A DNA stretch of 64,000 bases from Fistulifera solaris. Its lineage: Eukaryota; Bacillariophyta; Bacillariophyceae; Naviculales; Stauroneidaceae. The stretch spans positions 1 through 64,000 of the forward strand of contig AP026126.1 of assembly GCA_030295235.1 (NCBI GenBank), read 5' to 3'. The position numbers and the translations under genes are program-made. Position 1 is the first letter of the stretch. Every line of letters starts with the position of its first letter. The notes beneath the pieces are model-generated. The model ran no database searches and was not told where the DNA came from. It worked only from the letters and a program-made list of their open reading frames with translations. Below are positions 43,794-55,506 of the stretch, one piece after another.

Positions 43794-44477
43794 ATGCAAT
43801 GGAACAGCACCATGAACGTTCAAAACGATAAGATACCACAAGAAGGTGAGGAAGTGTTACCGAAAATACAACCCAGTTTCTGCTTTCATTCGAACGATCT
43901 CTCCCATCCATCATTGCCCGATCCTGACGAATCCCTAAAAGCCAAATTGGCGCCATCTCTTCTAAGCCAACAACCACGCGAGAAGAAAATATCGTTCGCT
44001 GTAAGACAAAAACGAGACTATGAGACAACGTCAACAAATAGTGGTGATGTTATGGAAGTCGATACCTCACGGGACGATCGTGTTTCAAAAATTGTGAATC
44101 AAATGAAAGTTTTAGAGGAAAAGATACAAAAAGCAGCGTTTGCCGAGCTTCGCTATCTTCACTCATTAGACGAAGTGACGCAGAAATTAATGCGCTGGGA
44201 GGAGAAGCATCGGGAGGCAGTATCGAGACGACCGCGAGCCGTCGATGAAGAATCGAGCGCTGTTCTAGAACACTACATTGCTGAGGCGAACGCCAAGATT
44301 GCGAAAGCGAACTTGGTTGAAACAGCCTACAAGCGTAGAGTAAAGGAACTCCACGATAAGCGGTATCGCTGGAGCAAGTTGCACGAAAACGCGGGCCGAG
44401 AGTTACTAGAGCTCGACCCCAGTCGCAAAATTCCGTCGCTTCCTCCACTGTTGGCGCCTACCTTTCTTATACGGTAA
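43794..44477 (+). CDS. Coiled-coil protein of unknown function (paralog A)
   Basis: 227 aa, intact. The N-terminal ~100 residues are polar and disordered. The rest is a charged helical coil from VSKIVNQMKVLEEKIQKAAF through RRPRAVDEESSAVLEHYIAE and KELHDKRYRWSKLHENAGR, then ELDPSRKIPSLPPLLAP. The paralog at 45569-46380 shares this whole second half. No known family was recognised. There is no signal peptide or membrane segment, so it is probably a cytosolic or nuclear structural or adaptor protein. Confidence 0.7.
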   Translation: MQWNSTMNVQNDKIPQEGEEVLPKIQPSFCFHSNDLSHPSLPDPDESLKAKLAPSLLSQQPREKKISFAVRQKRDYETTSTNSGDVMEVDTSRDDRVSKIVNQMKVLEEKIQKAAFAELRYLHSLDEVTQKLMRWEEKHREAVSRRPRAVDEESSAVLEHYIAEANAKIAKANLVETAYKRRVKELHDKRYRWSKLHENAGRELLELDPSRKIPSLPPLLAPTFLIR

Positions 44478-45568
44478 CGTAAAGTGAAACTTTTTTGTAC
44501 CGCAATGTTGTTAGACAGCGATTGTGCCTTAGCTGTCATAGCTTAGCTCAGCATTTTGTTTAGAGAGCATACATCGTCATAGCCTCTCTAGAGTCTCTAG
44601 TCTACAAAGTAGCAGGCTAGCAGGTGATAACTAAAGTGAACAGCTTTCCCTTCGGCTAGAGCGGAATTATCTGATTTAAGAAGATAAGTAGCTTCACTCC
44701 ATACCTTTGAACGGATGCTATAATTAATACATAGTTTCCTACGAACCTTTGAATAGATTACGCCAGTTCTTTGCACATGCTTTGTTCCAAAGGTCAGACC
44801 CAGTCCATTGCATGTGTATTTGCTGCGTGGCTGAATTACACCAAAAAAAGGTGTGAGCTACATCGGTTTGGGTGCGCGAACAGAAACGAGTTGCGGTACC
44901 TGGTAACGGTACCTGGTAGAGCACTACTCTATTTCCTTTTTCTTGCAGGACCCATAAACCAAGACCCTTGACCCTTGACCCCTGACCGTGACCGCTGACA
45001 ACGAACAATATTTTTATCAAATGAAGCATGACTGACAATTGACAATAAATTACTAATGAGTGTAAGTGCTTAGAGGCTTGAGGCTTGAGAGGATGTACCA
45101 GTCACAATACCAAGTTCTGTACTTGTACTTCACCCTTCACCGGTTTTTAATAACCGGGATCGAAAACTGATGACTCATCGACAAGCCGATATTTTGCCAC
45201 TGGTTACTCTAGTTACTGGTTGCGGAAAATTCTCCGCGGTGTCATGGTCATAGATTGTAAAGGTTAATGGGCGTTGAGCTGTGGACGATAATTATTTCGC
45301 CAGTTCTATCGTACCTGCTACTTTGGTAATTCACCATTACTAAGTAAGTTACTTCAGTATTCTTTCATTCTCTCATAGTCTTTTTCGTTTCGTGACTTGT
45401 TGCAACTAGATTTTGTTGATTTGCTTTTTCGCGCCCGGGGTTCTGTGATCTCCAGCAAAATCTTTGTGCAGGTTTCCTGGTACCGGTACATCCATCGTTT
45501 CGACTTGCTCATCTTTACTTCATTTTCCATCCACAAAGTGATCAACACCAACCATCTACGCAAGCGGC
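44478..45568. other. Intergenic between coiled-coil paralogs
   Basis: About 1.1 kb. Holds a doubled GGTACCTGGTA motif (44895-44919), a run of degenerate TGACC units (44962-44996), and CCTGGTACCGGTAC at 45477 within the promoter of paralog B. No gene is supported. Confidence 0.45.
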
Positions 45569-46380
45569 ATGTCAAACGCCATATCTAACAAATCTCACCA
45601 TGGCTCGAGTATGCATGGCTTGATAAAGAGCGACGGTGCAGTTGAAACTTTTACGTTCCACGGGAGCATGGATTTCGTCGTTTCGTCCTCTAGTGTTCCG
45701 AGCAAGTATGTGCGTTGGCATGATGTGACGAACATTCAGAACGATGCAATGTCTATTGATGATAGAAAATGTGACCGAATCTCTCCCAATCGCCTTTCTT
45801 TGAGCGCAGCGTTGCGGTCATCGCGTCCAGTGGATGCCTCGGGAACATTGCCACCACGATCCCCTTCTCGAGCAAAGGACGACAAGTACCTCACTTTCAT
45901 CCCCAAGCGTATTCGATTTGTCGACTACGATGACTCGGACGGCGACTGCATCCCTCGTAAGGTGGACACAGAGCATGCTAGAAGTGCCCGCAAGACATAT
46001 TTGATGCGTGAAATGAAAGAGGTGGAAAAGAAGATACAATACACCGTCGGCAACGAGCTCAACTACCTGCAAAGTCTCTGTGAAACGCTCCAGACACGCA
46101 TGCGTTGCGAAGAGAAGTTGCAGAAAGCGATACTGCGGAGACCACGGGCGGTCGATAAAGAATCCAGTGCTACGCTGGAAAACTACATTGCCCATGCCAC
46201 CAACAAAGTCATCAGAGCCACGCAAGTCGAAATAGCTTACAAGCGCAAAATCAAAAACTTCATGACAAGCGTTATCGCTGGAGTATGATATATGAACACG
46301 CCGGTCGCGAGCTTCGGGAGCTCGACCCGACTTTAATGATTCCGGCTCTGCCTCCTTTGTTTGCACTTTCCTTCTTCTGA
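45569..46380 (+). CDS. Coiled-coil protein of unknown function (paralog B)
   Basis: About 270 aa, tandem duplicate of 43794-44477. The N-terminal half has diverged (Ser-rich with KYLTFIPKRIRFVDYDDSD). The coil is conserved: MREMKEVEKKIQYTVGNEL, RRPRAVDKESSATLENYIA, EIAYKRK. The frame is lost at the A runs 46247-46257 and resumes in another frame as LHDKRYRWSMIYEHAGREL, ending ELDPTLMIPALPPLFAL at a TGA (46378-46380), exactly as in paralog A. The shift therefore looks like a miscalled A run. Function is unknown. Confidence 0.68.
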
Positions 46381-46432
46381 ACCTTCATCATAATAATCTG
46401 TCTTGCTCATAAACATTTAAGCTTCATCTTTA

Positions 46433-47482
46433 TCAGTAAAATGTGGTGCGTACGCGATGATGCGGTCTCAATTTTCCTTCATCGTTCAACTGTTCTCCCA
46501 ATTGCCACAAATACCAATCAACCGATACGGCCGTCCATTTCGATTCCGCATTATTTTGATTCAACCGTTGCACCAATGCATCGACCACCACGACGGTCGC
46601 GGCCCGAATCGCCCATTCTGCCGGACATTGCGCGGGAATTTCTTGCAAGGCATCGATTCGTTGTGCGAGTTGGGGATGATACTGCAAAACGTTCCGGTCG
46701 CGCAACAATTGCGGCAATCGATAATCGGCAAAGGTCGTGAGTTCCTCCATATTCCAGTTCTTTAAAAGTAAAGCCGCTTGCCAGTCACCGACACAGATTT
46801 GAGCCCGTTTCAAGAACGCACACGACGCGTGATAATCGCGAAATCCGGGAAAATACTGGACCAGTAAATTCACGGCTTGTACTGCCGATCCGTTTGCTTT
46901 TTCAATGAGATTCCAAGCGGATCCTTGAAAGTGTTGTAACAACACACTTCCGACTTCGTTCCATAAACGGCATCGTTCTTCGAGTAAGGGAATGGTTTTC
47001 CCTTTGGCACCCAAGATTTGTTTGACGCGTTGTGGCGTCATGTTCGCCAGTTGCGTGGCCGACAGGGCGTAGTCGGACGACAAAGTATCGGGCGTTTGTT
47101 CTTGTTGCGCGTGATCGGCTTTCGCGGCGTTCGTAAGATTGATGGCCAAATCGCAGTATTCATACTTGTCAGGAGACGGCCAAAAACAAAAATTGACCGC
47201 ATCGAGTGCCAAAATATACAACGCGATGCGTTCGTTCCGGACCGACCAGTGTTGGGGAGGACTGTAATGCCATTCTTCTTGATCCCAGGTAACGAGTTCT
47301 TGTTTCTGCAACGCTTGTTGCTGAATGCCGTGTACTAATTCTTGGACGTGATCGGACGAAATGGTCACCATCTCTTGTTGTGAAAAGTAGCGATGACACG
47401 ATTGTCGTACTTGTTGACACCAATTTTCGTTCTGCGGATCGCTCGCAGCAGAAGGAGGAACAGGAGTAAACATAGAAGACAT
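46433..47482 (-). CDS. QNG1: Queuosine 5'-phosphate N-glycosylase/hydrolase (queuosine salvage protein)
   Basis: Single exon, 349 aa, intact. Signatures of the DUF2419/Qng1 family are clear: ALDAVNFCFWPSPDKYEYCD, RCRLWNEVG, LLVQYFPGFRDY, FLKRAQICVGDW, LTTFADYRLPQLLR, EIPAQCPAEWAIRAATVVV and WYLWQLGEQL. The enzyme releases queuine base from queuosine nucleotide so the micronutrient can be reinserted at position 34 of tRNAs. Eukaryotes cannot make queuine, so this gene implies uptake or recycling from bacteria or food. Confidence 0.9.
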   Translation of the reverse strand: MSSMFTPVPPSAASDPQNENWCQQVRQSCHRYFSQQEMVTISSDHVQELVHGIQQQALQKQELVTWDQEEWHYSPPQHWSVRNERIALYILALDAVNFCFWPSPDKYEYCDLAINLTNAAKADHAQQEQTPDTLSSDYALSATQLANMTPQRVKQILGAKGKTIPLLEERCRLWNEVGSVLLQHFQGSAWNLIEKANGSAVQAVNLLVQYFPGFRDYHASCAFLKRAQICVGDWQAALLLKNWNMEELTTFADYRLPQLLRDRNVLQYHPQLAQRIDALQEIPAQCPAEWAIRAATVVVVDALVQRLNQNNAESKWTAVSVDWYLWQLGEQLNDEGKLRPHHRVRTTFY

Positions 47483-48158
47483 GGCTGTTGGTGTAGCTAG
47501 TTTGAGGAGTCGATTGTTTGTTTATGATTTATGATTATGATTCTCTGGTGTTAAGAATGGGCGGTTGCCGACAAACGACAAACGTGATCTGCCAATCGAC
47601 TCGTGACTCGGTGCCAACTCGTGACCGAACTGGAATTTCGTTGCAGATGATGCCAATCGGAAGTCCGTCTACAGCTTGAGCGATACACAGGAACAAAAGA
47701 CACGTATACTTTCTAGTCTCCAGGCGGGGTCATTCCCAGCAACCAATTTCCGTTAACAATTTGTAGGAATACAAGTGGTACGTCTTCAAAAAATAAGACC
47801 ACTAAATTTTCTGTAGGCCTGTACCTGGTACCTGTAAGCAATGCCCCAAAAAAAAATTCGCAGCGGGCATCCACATGCAACATGCAAAATAATAAATAAT
47901 CATTCGGGTCGAACTTTTGCCTTGGGAGGGTGAGGATGACTTTTGACGTTTCATTGTTGCGCTTTCATCCTTTCGATTAAACAACTCTATTGTTGATTGT
48001 TGTAATTCCAAAATCACTCGTTGCTTTATTTTTTTCTTATACTCTCTTGAAGAAGTTAGATGAGTTGACAATGTGCCTTTAACCGGATTGTTTTGTTTGA
48101 CTTGAAGAAACGAGCGTCACACAACAATATTCATATTCTAGCTAGAGCAAAGACGATC
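47483..48158. promoter_or_regulatory. Divergent promoter region of QNG1 and the following disordered protein
   Basis: About 680 bp. Contains ACTCGTGACTCGGTGCC at 47604 and GTACCTGGTACCTGTAAG at 47821. No gene is supported. Confidence 0.4.
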
Positions 48159-50379
48159 ATGTCTTCGACGCGACGTAAAACTCATCATTCCCAGGAATCA
48201 ACACTACCGCAACCTGTGCGACGACGACGACGACACCACAAAGAAAATCATCAATCGCATGATTTAACGGAAGCTTCGGGACTCATGTCGGGTGCGTCTT
48301 CTTTTACAACAAATAATGAAGAAAAAGCGCCCCGTCGTCGAGGACTTCGACCGCAACCATCGACAACTTCGGGTATGACATTTGCCATGGTGTCGAGTCA
48401 AGACGAAGGAGATTCGTCGTCATCATCATCATCATCACCATCTTCTTCTTCTTGTTCTTCGGAGGCACTGCACGATACATTAACGTCATTGACTCTGTCA
48501 CAAGCGCTTTTGCAAGAACAACACGTCAGTACGTTTGAAATTGATCCTCCGCGTCCCATGGCGCAAATTCGCAACGATCAAGCCTCCGTCGATGATTCTT
48601 TACCTGGAAAAACCATGGAACAAAAGGCGTGGGCGGGGGTGGAAGCCGTGTTACGGCAAAGTTCCAACAGTGTACATCGGGAGGATGTCTTGTCGCCAGA
48701 CGTCTTACGGGCTTTGGAAGAAGATTCGCATGCCACCTTTCACTCACGGACCGCCACGACGGTGATGACCGAACCCCGACCGAGAGAAGTCGAAGAAGAA
48801 TTATTATTATTATCCGCGTCGTCTCCGACACGAGGATTGACGGGATATTTGGGTCGACTGACGGAAGCCAGCAACAACCAAATGCCGTCATTGATGCATT
48901 CAAGTTTCTCGTCGTTGCAAACAGATTTGCAATCGGCAGTCACGAAAACGGATGCCAGTAACGATCAAGAACAGATTATGCAAGAATTCATGGATACGGT
49001 GGTGGCCTTGCAGGATGCTGGGAATGTCATGGATTTGTTTGAATGGACTTTAGCGCAAGCCGAAAAGAGGCCGAAACCAAGGATCCACCCGGAGAGGCGA
49101 AAGAAATGAATGAATCGCTTGTCTACAATCATTCATCGCAAATGGATTTCGTCGAAAAGGCCCACTTGTCCGGAGAGGATTTGCAAAGCGTAGAAATGCA
49201 AAAAACAGTAAACGGGGCTCCTAACAGCAAGGCTGCTTTGAAAGCCGTCCGCGAAAGCAATTCTCGAGCTCAACAAATGATATCACCAAGACAGCAGCGA
49301 AAGTTAAAAAAGCCGTTGTCTTCCTCGTTGACGCAGTCCAAAAATGGCAATCCTCCGGCTAGTACTCGGAGAACCCGTAGTTCATCACCGACAAAATCAC
49401 GCGGACGTTCGCCTACGAAAATTCCCGAAAAGATTCAAGACAAGCGTAACGAAAGTGCACTGAAACGAAGAACAAAAAGGGATGTCAAGAATGCGAGCAA
49501 ACATTGGGGTGATTATTCGCAGGAAACCTTGCCCATCGACTTTGATGCTAGTCTTCCGAGTGGTGATCCGCAAAACATAGTGACACGACAGAGTGCGAAT
49601 CCTTCCTTGCCGAAGAATGGCCCCCATGATCGACCGCAGTTTACGCCACTTGATGAGGAAAATCCATTCTTTTCGCCTCCGCAATTCAAAAATCCGAGTT
49701 CTGTAGCAACTCCCAAGAACCGGTTTCATTGGCCAGCTCTACTGATCGTTTCACCAAATGAGGATAAACTAAATAACTCTCTGCCGAGTCTTGTTACCAT
49801 GAACGAAACAGAACTGTCGCAAGTGGAAGAAGCGCAAGCTAGGATGTGGGCATCGTTTGGTGATTTAGGACTCGATGAAATGTTTCGAGACGAGGATGTT
49901 GCCAGACTATCGAGTCCAACCGCACTTCCGAAACGGAGAGTCGGACGTCGACGGAGTCGCTTTCACCGAGCAAATCAAACCAAACCCATCCCGAAAAAGA
50001 AAGTGCCGACTCGTCCCGTAGAAGAAGCACCAGCGCCTATCGAGGAAGAGAACGGAGTCGAAACCTTGTGAACTATTTTCGATCAGAGGAAGAGATGTCT
50101 CCGTTGCCGAGTTCTGGTCCCGTGCAGCATTCCAGTAGTCTTTTTCCGCGCTTTCTTCTTGGTCCAAGAAAAGATCGGAAGAAAACCATAGAGTCGATAG
50201 AAAAAAGTGGACCGTTGTCCAAGCTTAAGAAGGGCATGGGATCTTTGTTATGTCGCAATAAGAGGGGCTTTTCCACTCCAAATGCGGCACGAATTGATAC
50301 CGGGCACAGGGATGCGCAGTTTTATCCGGATATGGATGATGATAAAGACGAAAGCGGATACGGAAACTTGCTTGACTGA
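48159..50379 (+). CDS. Ser/Lys/Arg-rich disordered protein, family unknown
   Basis: About 740 aa if the consecutive frames are one gene. The start at 48159 (MSSTRRKTHHSQESTLP) is the first ATG. The sequence is Ser-rich, with an Arg run (VRRRRRHHK), a Ser run coded by TCA/TCT repeats, a middle helix (QIMQEFMDTVVALQDAGN), and basic Ser-Pro motifs (RSSSPTKSRGRSPTK), then SQVEEAQARMWASFGDLGLD. Frame changes at the A4 run 49063-49066 (GAAAAG) and at CCTT 50064-50067. In both places one extra base restores a continuous charged sequence. The S-P-T-K motifs resemble CDK/MAP-kinase sites in chromatin or cytoskeletal proteins (inference only). Confidence 0.6.
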
Positions 50380-50413
50380 TGTTCCTTTCCAGATGTAAAG
50401 AAAAGCATTATTA

Positions 50414-52418
50414 TTAAGTGTAAGGTTGCCAAGGGGAATTCGTTACGAATACCGCAGGCTTCGTTGTGGTTTGTGGAGTAGAGCGAACGTCGTTGGATTT
50501 CATCGGAATGCCGCTACTTGAACTTTCTTGGTCGCTATTATAGCCTTTCTTTACACCTGGTGGATCTTTCGCCCCTCGCGACTTTTTTCCCAAGGCAATT
50601 GCTGACGTGTTCGGCTGGCGAGCATTGGTCGTGCATACCTCGAAGGCTTGAGTAAGCATCTGTGGTGACATTTCTTGTGGGCGGATCTCGTCTGCTTTCT
50701 TTCATTTTTTTCTTGGGCTTTTTGCAATCACCTCCACTTGATGGTCGTGTTTCCAACTGGGACATGTCTGTGCTATTTTTATGCTGGTCACGGCCTCGAC
50801 CTTTACGGCCTTGACGGCTGTTTTTCGAGCAAGTACTCGATCGGGAAATTGTGGAACTTCGCGAGACAACAATTTTATCATCTTCTTGACTTTGATGCTG
50901 ATTATAAGAGTGGACACTCGCTGTGTCGTCGCCATTTATATTTACGGATTGTGAAGTTTGCGAGCGAGCCAATGCCGCGCTTTTTTCATCAGGACTGCCA
51001 TGACGGTATATCGTCTGCATACGTCTTGAGTCATCAGCGTGCTGCTTAGGGGCTATTCGTGCAGTTCCGGAACGACAAGAGTTCACCCTGTTAGCATATG
51101 TACAGGTGAAACTCTTGCTTGAGTAATCACTTGCGGGGTCGTTGTCTTCATTATGAACTTTTCGCGGAGTTAAAGAACGCTTCGAAGCTAAACTGGCTTT
51201 TGATTGAACGCTTCTTGTGTCCCTGTCTTGCTGTCTAGATGCCGGTCTTGAAGTTGACGAACGTCGGGAGTCGATGCTGTCGTCGTCTCGACTTTGACGA
51301 CGACTTTTTGGCGAGATGCTGGTTAATTTAACATGTTGGCCGCGGACCTGTAGCGGAGTTCGAGAACATTTGCAGTCCAGGCTTTCGCTATCATGACTGC
51401 AGCGACGAGGTTTTGATCGAACTTCTGCTAAGTGATCGTCATGGTGCTTACTTTGAACGGAACTGTTGCGACTATTTCCGGATTCAGCAGTCTTTGTGTT
51501 CTCAGCTCGGTTATTGCTTTCCGCTAAACTCAATGAAATCTGGAGAGGATGCTTCCCAGTGGTACAATTCCTATTGCCTTCGCTCGTATCAAGAAAGTCA
51601 TAACCAATGCCCTCGGATCGCAAAATCGTTCTTGCAGTCTTGTCGCCTTTTGCTAGGTTTTCATTCAATGTCTTCCGCAATCCGAGAGGGGTTGTTTTCG
51701 GGAGCTTATTCGAAATGTATTCTTCGTCGGGAAACGGACAGAGCTCCTTTTCCGTAAGACTCTTGCTTTATTGTTATACTCCAAAATAAGTTTCGCATCT
51801 TTTGGAATCGGGCGGTGGCGTCGGGTCTCATATATCTGAGCAGATATTGGTTCATGTTTCCTCACCACGATAACTTGGTCCAGTAAATCGGTGTCACTGG
51901 ATAGTTGTAAATGAGCATTTCGTCGGCTAAAAGTGATTGGAAAATGTGACTTGACTTTCAATCCAGCATGCCTAACTCTACTCGCTAAACTCAAAACGAA
52001 GCCACCTGCTACAGTTCTTGATTCACCATTGAGTTCCTTCCGCGAATGCCCTTTGCGGTTGCCAATTCGCCGGGCTCCTTTTGTTACCGTGTTAAGTAGC
52101 TTATCGTTCTTCAAGGACCGCTCCTCGCAAGCTTTTTTGTGCATACCTGCTCGGGGCGGCGGGTTTCTTGATACCGCCTTGGTCCAACCCCAGGTTTACT
52201 TGGTCGCACATTGATTGTCGAATGGAAAGTTTGGGAGCATATTTCCAGCGAATAGTAACCATTCCCGAAGTGTCGCTGTGATATTTCCCGGACGAGGCAT
52301 CGCCCTTCTCATCGGAGCTAGTCTCAGCTCGATATGGCTTGGGCTTCATGTTCAATGTTATAATATTTTGTAAACCTTTCAAGCCATGCTCGTATTGCCT
52401 TGTAAAAATGTCGTTCAT
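50414..52418 (-). CDS. Ser/Arg-rich disordered protein, family unknown
   Basis: About 665 aa when three frame changes are bridged. It starts MNDIFTRQYEHGLKG at 52418 and ends VFVTNSPWQPYT. The N-terminal ~240 residues contain possible beta structure (GMVTIRWKYAPKLSIRQ, DLLDQVIVVRKHEP). The remainder is highly Ser/Arg/Asp-rich, RS-like (RSSTISRSSTCSKNSRQGRK). Frame changes lie at the T6 run 52133-52138, near 51729-51734, and near 50690-50700. Each joins two protein-like frames. The gene is convergent with the previous gene, with only about 34 bp between stop codons. No domain is recognised. Confidence 0.58.
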
Positions 52419-53039
52419 TTTTTCTGGAATTTTTCACCATCACCTTCAATTCTCCTCGTGCTATAAATGTAAGCAAGACTGGAGCGCAAATTTTTACTTA
52501 GGCCTTTGATAGTCGGAGCGCGACTCGAGAATTTTCCGCTTTATAGCGCCGATCTCCAACTCCGATGATCTTCGGATGATCGGACGCCCTCCTAGCCTCC
52601 TAGTCCTAGATCCAATCCAATTTTCATTCATACCTGGTACCGGTAGCTTTCATTACATTTGCTGACTGGCACCATGAACCATGAACCATGACGGATTCTG
52701 GAATTCAAGTACACGCTGTCAGTTGTGGACTTGTGCTCCTGGTAACGATTGCGAGGATCTGGATGATTGTATAAGAACGAAAATTAGCTATAAAACACGA
52801 AAACCTAATTTTGAATCAAATCGTCCAATACCCCATTAAGCATGAAACAAGGAGGGTTTACAGTCCGTGACCCAATAGAGATGGTATATCACTTGGTGCA
52901 AAAGGCTAGGTTGCTTCAACTAGGCGGCATAAACAATGTAACCCTTGGACGTCAACATCACCTGCCAGGAGAGACACGCCTTTTACGACGAGTGCCAACT
53001 GACTTAGAGCGACCTCTATATTCTCGAGCTAGAGGTTCC
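52419..53039. other. Intergenic, upstream of the 50.4-52.4 kb gene
   Basis: About 620 bp. Contains ACCTGGTACCGGTAG at 52632 and a tandem CCATGAA triplet at 52673-52692. The plus-strand frame 52842-53198 overlaps the next gene antisense and is not accepted. Confidence 0.4.
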
Positions 53040-55506
53040 TCATCCGCTGGTTTTTTCTTCTTTCTCATAATCCACTGCTATACCCGGAGGGTCACTTCTT
53101 CTTATAGATCTTCCTCGACGACGAGTTCTGTGCGTCGAGTTGTCGTCCAAGTCCCCTTGACGACGGCGGCTGACACTCCTCGCGGATCTCGTTCGTGAAG
53201 ATGCTACTGTCCCACTGTCATCAACACGACGGCGAGAGCGACTGCGATGCTGTGACAAACTGGGTCGATCGTCGCTTCTTCCTCGGCTTTGACTCCGAGT
53301 AGCAACGCTCTTTTCATCGGTTCCTCTTTGGCGGGGACAGGGATGACCTCTCTCTTCTTCTGCTCTACGACTTGATTCATTTCTCCTTGGTGGCGAACTA
53401 CTTGTCTCTCCTTCGCGTCGGCGGCGACTTGATTGTGATTGCCCTTCTGGTGAAGATCCTACATTCTTCTTTTCACCGTTTCTGTCTCGACTCGGATGTT
53501 GGCCCACTGAGCTGTCCTCTCGCTCGCGACGGGCTGATCGCGAATGAGTTTTATCATGATTGCTTTTTGATCGATGTCTTGGTCTGTCGGCGTCGCCATT
53601 TCGTCGAGAATCATCCACTCTAGGGGTGCTTTCCGTGCTCGTTCGATGGCGACTTGAAGAGCGCTTTCGCGAGCTACTATCGCATGAGTCGGATCTCTGT
53701 CGATGAGCGGTACTTCGTCGAACACGAAGATGAAGATCGTCCCTTTGCTGTCAATCTCTTTGTGACGTCCACTGCTTGGCTGATTAAGCTGTGCCATATC
53801 GGTAACGATGGGTTCTACGTTGCACTCGTCTGCTGGCGGATCGTTGCCGTTGTTTTTTCCTTTAAAATTGACCACATACGATGCCGCATAAGCAGGAGCC
53901 ATCACAGTGGCTCTTGCCGTCTTTGTAGCCGTAACTGTTGCTTTACTGGCAAGCATGACGCCAACCCTAGCGGTTTCCTTTGCCCTCGACGCCCCCACCT
54001 TTGCAGTCTCCTTCGCTTTATCGGCGAGCTTACGAAATGATCTGGAAAAGTAGCTTGCTTGTGAGTGGCAACTGCTTGCAAGTAAATCATCTTTCGATCT
54101 GTCTTGCCGATTGCTAGGTTTATGAAGAGGTCCTCGTAAGTCCTGAAATCCGACTTCATTCTTTAAGGACTGTCGTATTGAATCAATCAGTTCATCTCTA
54201 CGATGCACAGCCATCTTTGAAGCTTCTTTGGGTTTCGATGAATCAGATTTATCCCACAAATTCGATATACGCTCGGTATCATCTAATCCGGAATCGGAAG
54301 GGCCCTCATCATCTACGGTAGGGAGATCTTCGTTTCTCGCGCTTTCACAATTGGCGATTCCCGTAGCCGGGTGTGATTTGCTTGACGTGAGCTTTCGCTT
54401 GTCACCGGCAAAAAAGCTTGAAATAGTAGCCGTCTTGACGAATTTGGAGCGCAACGACTCTCCATGATTGGATGTCGACTTGATCTCCCGAGGAGGTCGT
54501 GCGGTAGATGATTTCCTCGGATTAGATGCTTCATTAAAACCACCATGAAAAGAATTCCATCGTTTGTTCACTTGAGCAATCGTTCTCGTTCCGCTTTCTT
54601 GGACAGGGCTCACTTCTTGAGTTTTTTCTAGACTATCTGATGACGCTTTCGGAGGAGATTGTTGATTTTCACCGGAAGAGACCATTGTTTCTGCTGGTGC
54701 AACATTCGAACTGGAAATGTTGGTACTCGTCAAAGAACTATCAAACACATCGCATAAATCCAGAGAGGCTTGATTTTTCAACTGAAAATGATCTGGAAAC
54801 TCTTGTTCTGGGTCTTTTGTATCAGGATGGGTCCCTTCTGTTTCCTTTTTGGGTGGCTTCTTCACCGTGCCCCTTACTAATCGGCTGTCGGATTTTCCTT
54901 GACGTAAGTTAGAGCGCTTCTGGCCATTGACCCTGCGTTGCGGCCTCTCGCTTGGTTCTCTTCTACTTTCACGTTTCAAGAGACACCCAACTTCTTTGAG
55001 GCCCTTTTGAATACTTTCAATGGGCTGATGAAGTGTGTCAGATTGTATTTCTAACAAACCGACTTGCTGCTGACCGCATTCCACGTTCTTGGGTTCCTCC
55101 TCTTTTCATTACCCCACTCGTCACTGTGGTCTAGTTCATCGCATTTGGAAGCAGTTTCATCGAAGAGTGCCGACAGAAAGGAATGCAGCGAATCATTCGG
55201 AAGAGAACTCCCCGCATCGGAGCCTTCGTTGGGATTTTCATGTACAACAACATTTAGTAAATTGCGTCTCGGAGAGTGTTCTCCTTCCACGTCTTCACCA
55301 AAGCTAGCTTCCGTAAGAGCTTCTGTTCGTACGGACGATTCCACAGACTCCTCTTTCTTGGAACAGGGTGTTTCGGGGACCTCATGTGCTGAAACAGTCA
55401 TCTCTAAAGTGTTATTTGTTGTTTTATAGAAGCTGACGCTTTCAATCTCTACCACATTCGCGAGGACAGTTTCGACGGGTCTGTCACTACAGGTTAGATC
55501 TCCCAT
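53040..55506 (-). CDS. Disordered protein with Ala/Lys amphipathic repeats and RS-rich C-terminus
   Basis: About 820 aa after bridging two frame changes. The start at 55506 reads MGDLTCSDRPVETVLANVV. The first two thirds are acidic/Ser-rich and disordered. Near the middle a run of Ala-Lys-Glu-Thr-Ala units (KAKETAKVGASRAKETARVG, then ASKATVTATKTARATV) forms an amphipathic 11-mer-like helix. Then comes a compact hydrophobic piece (GTIFIFVFDEVPLIDRDP), and last about 190 residues of Arg/Ser dipeptides (SQHRSRSRRRVDD) like splicing-factor RS domains. Frame changes lie at the T4 run 55103-55106 (GAAAAG on the coding strand) and near 53630. Overlapping frames at 53459-53618 make the exact second junction uncertain. 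Family is unknown. Confidence 0.58.
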
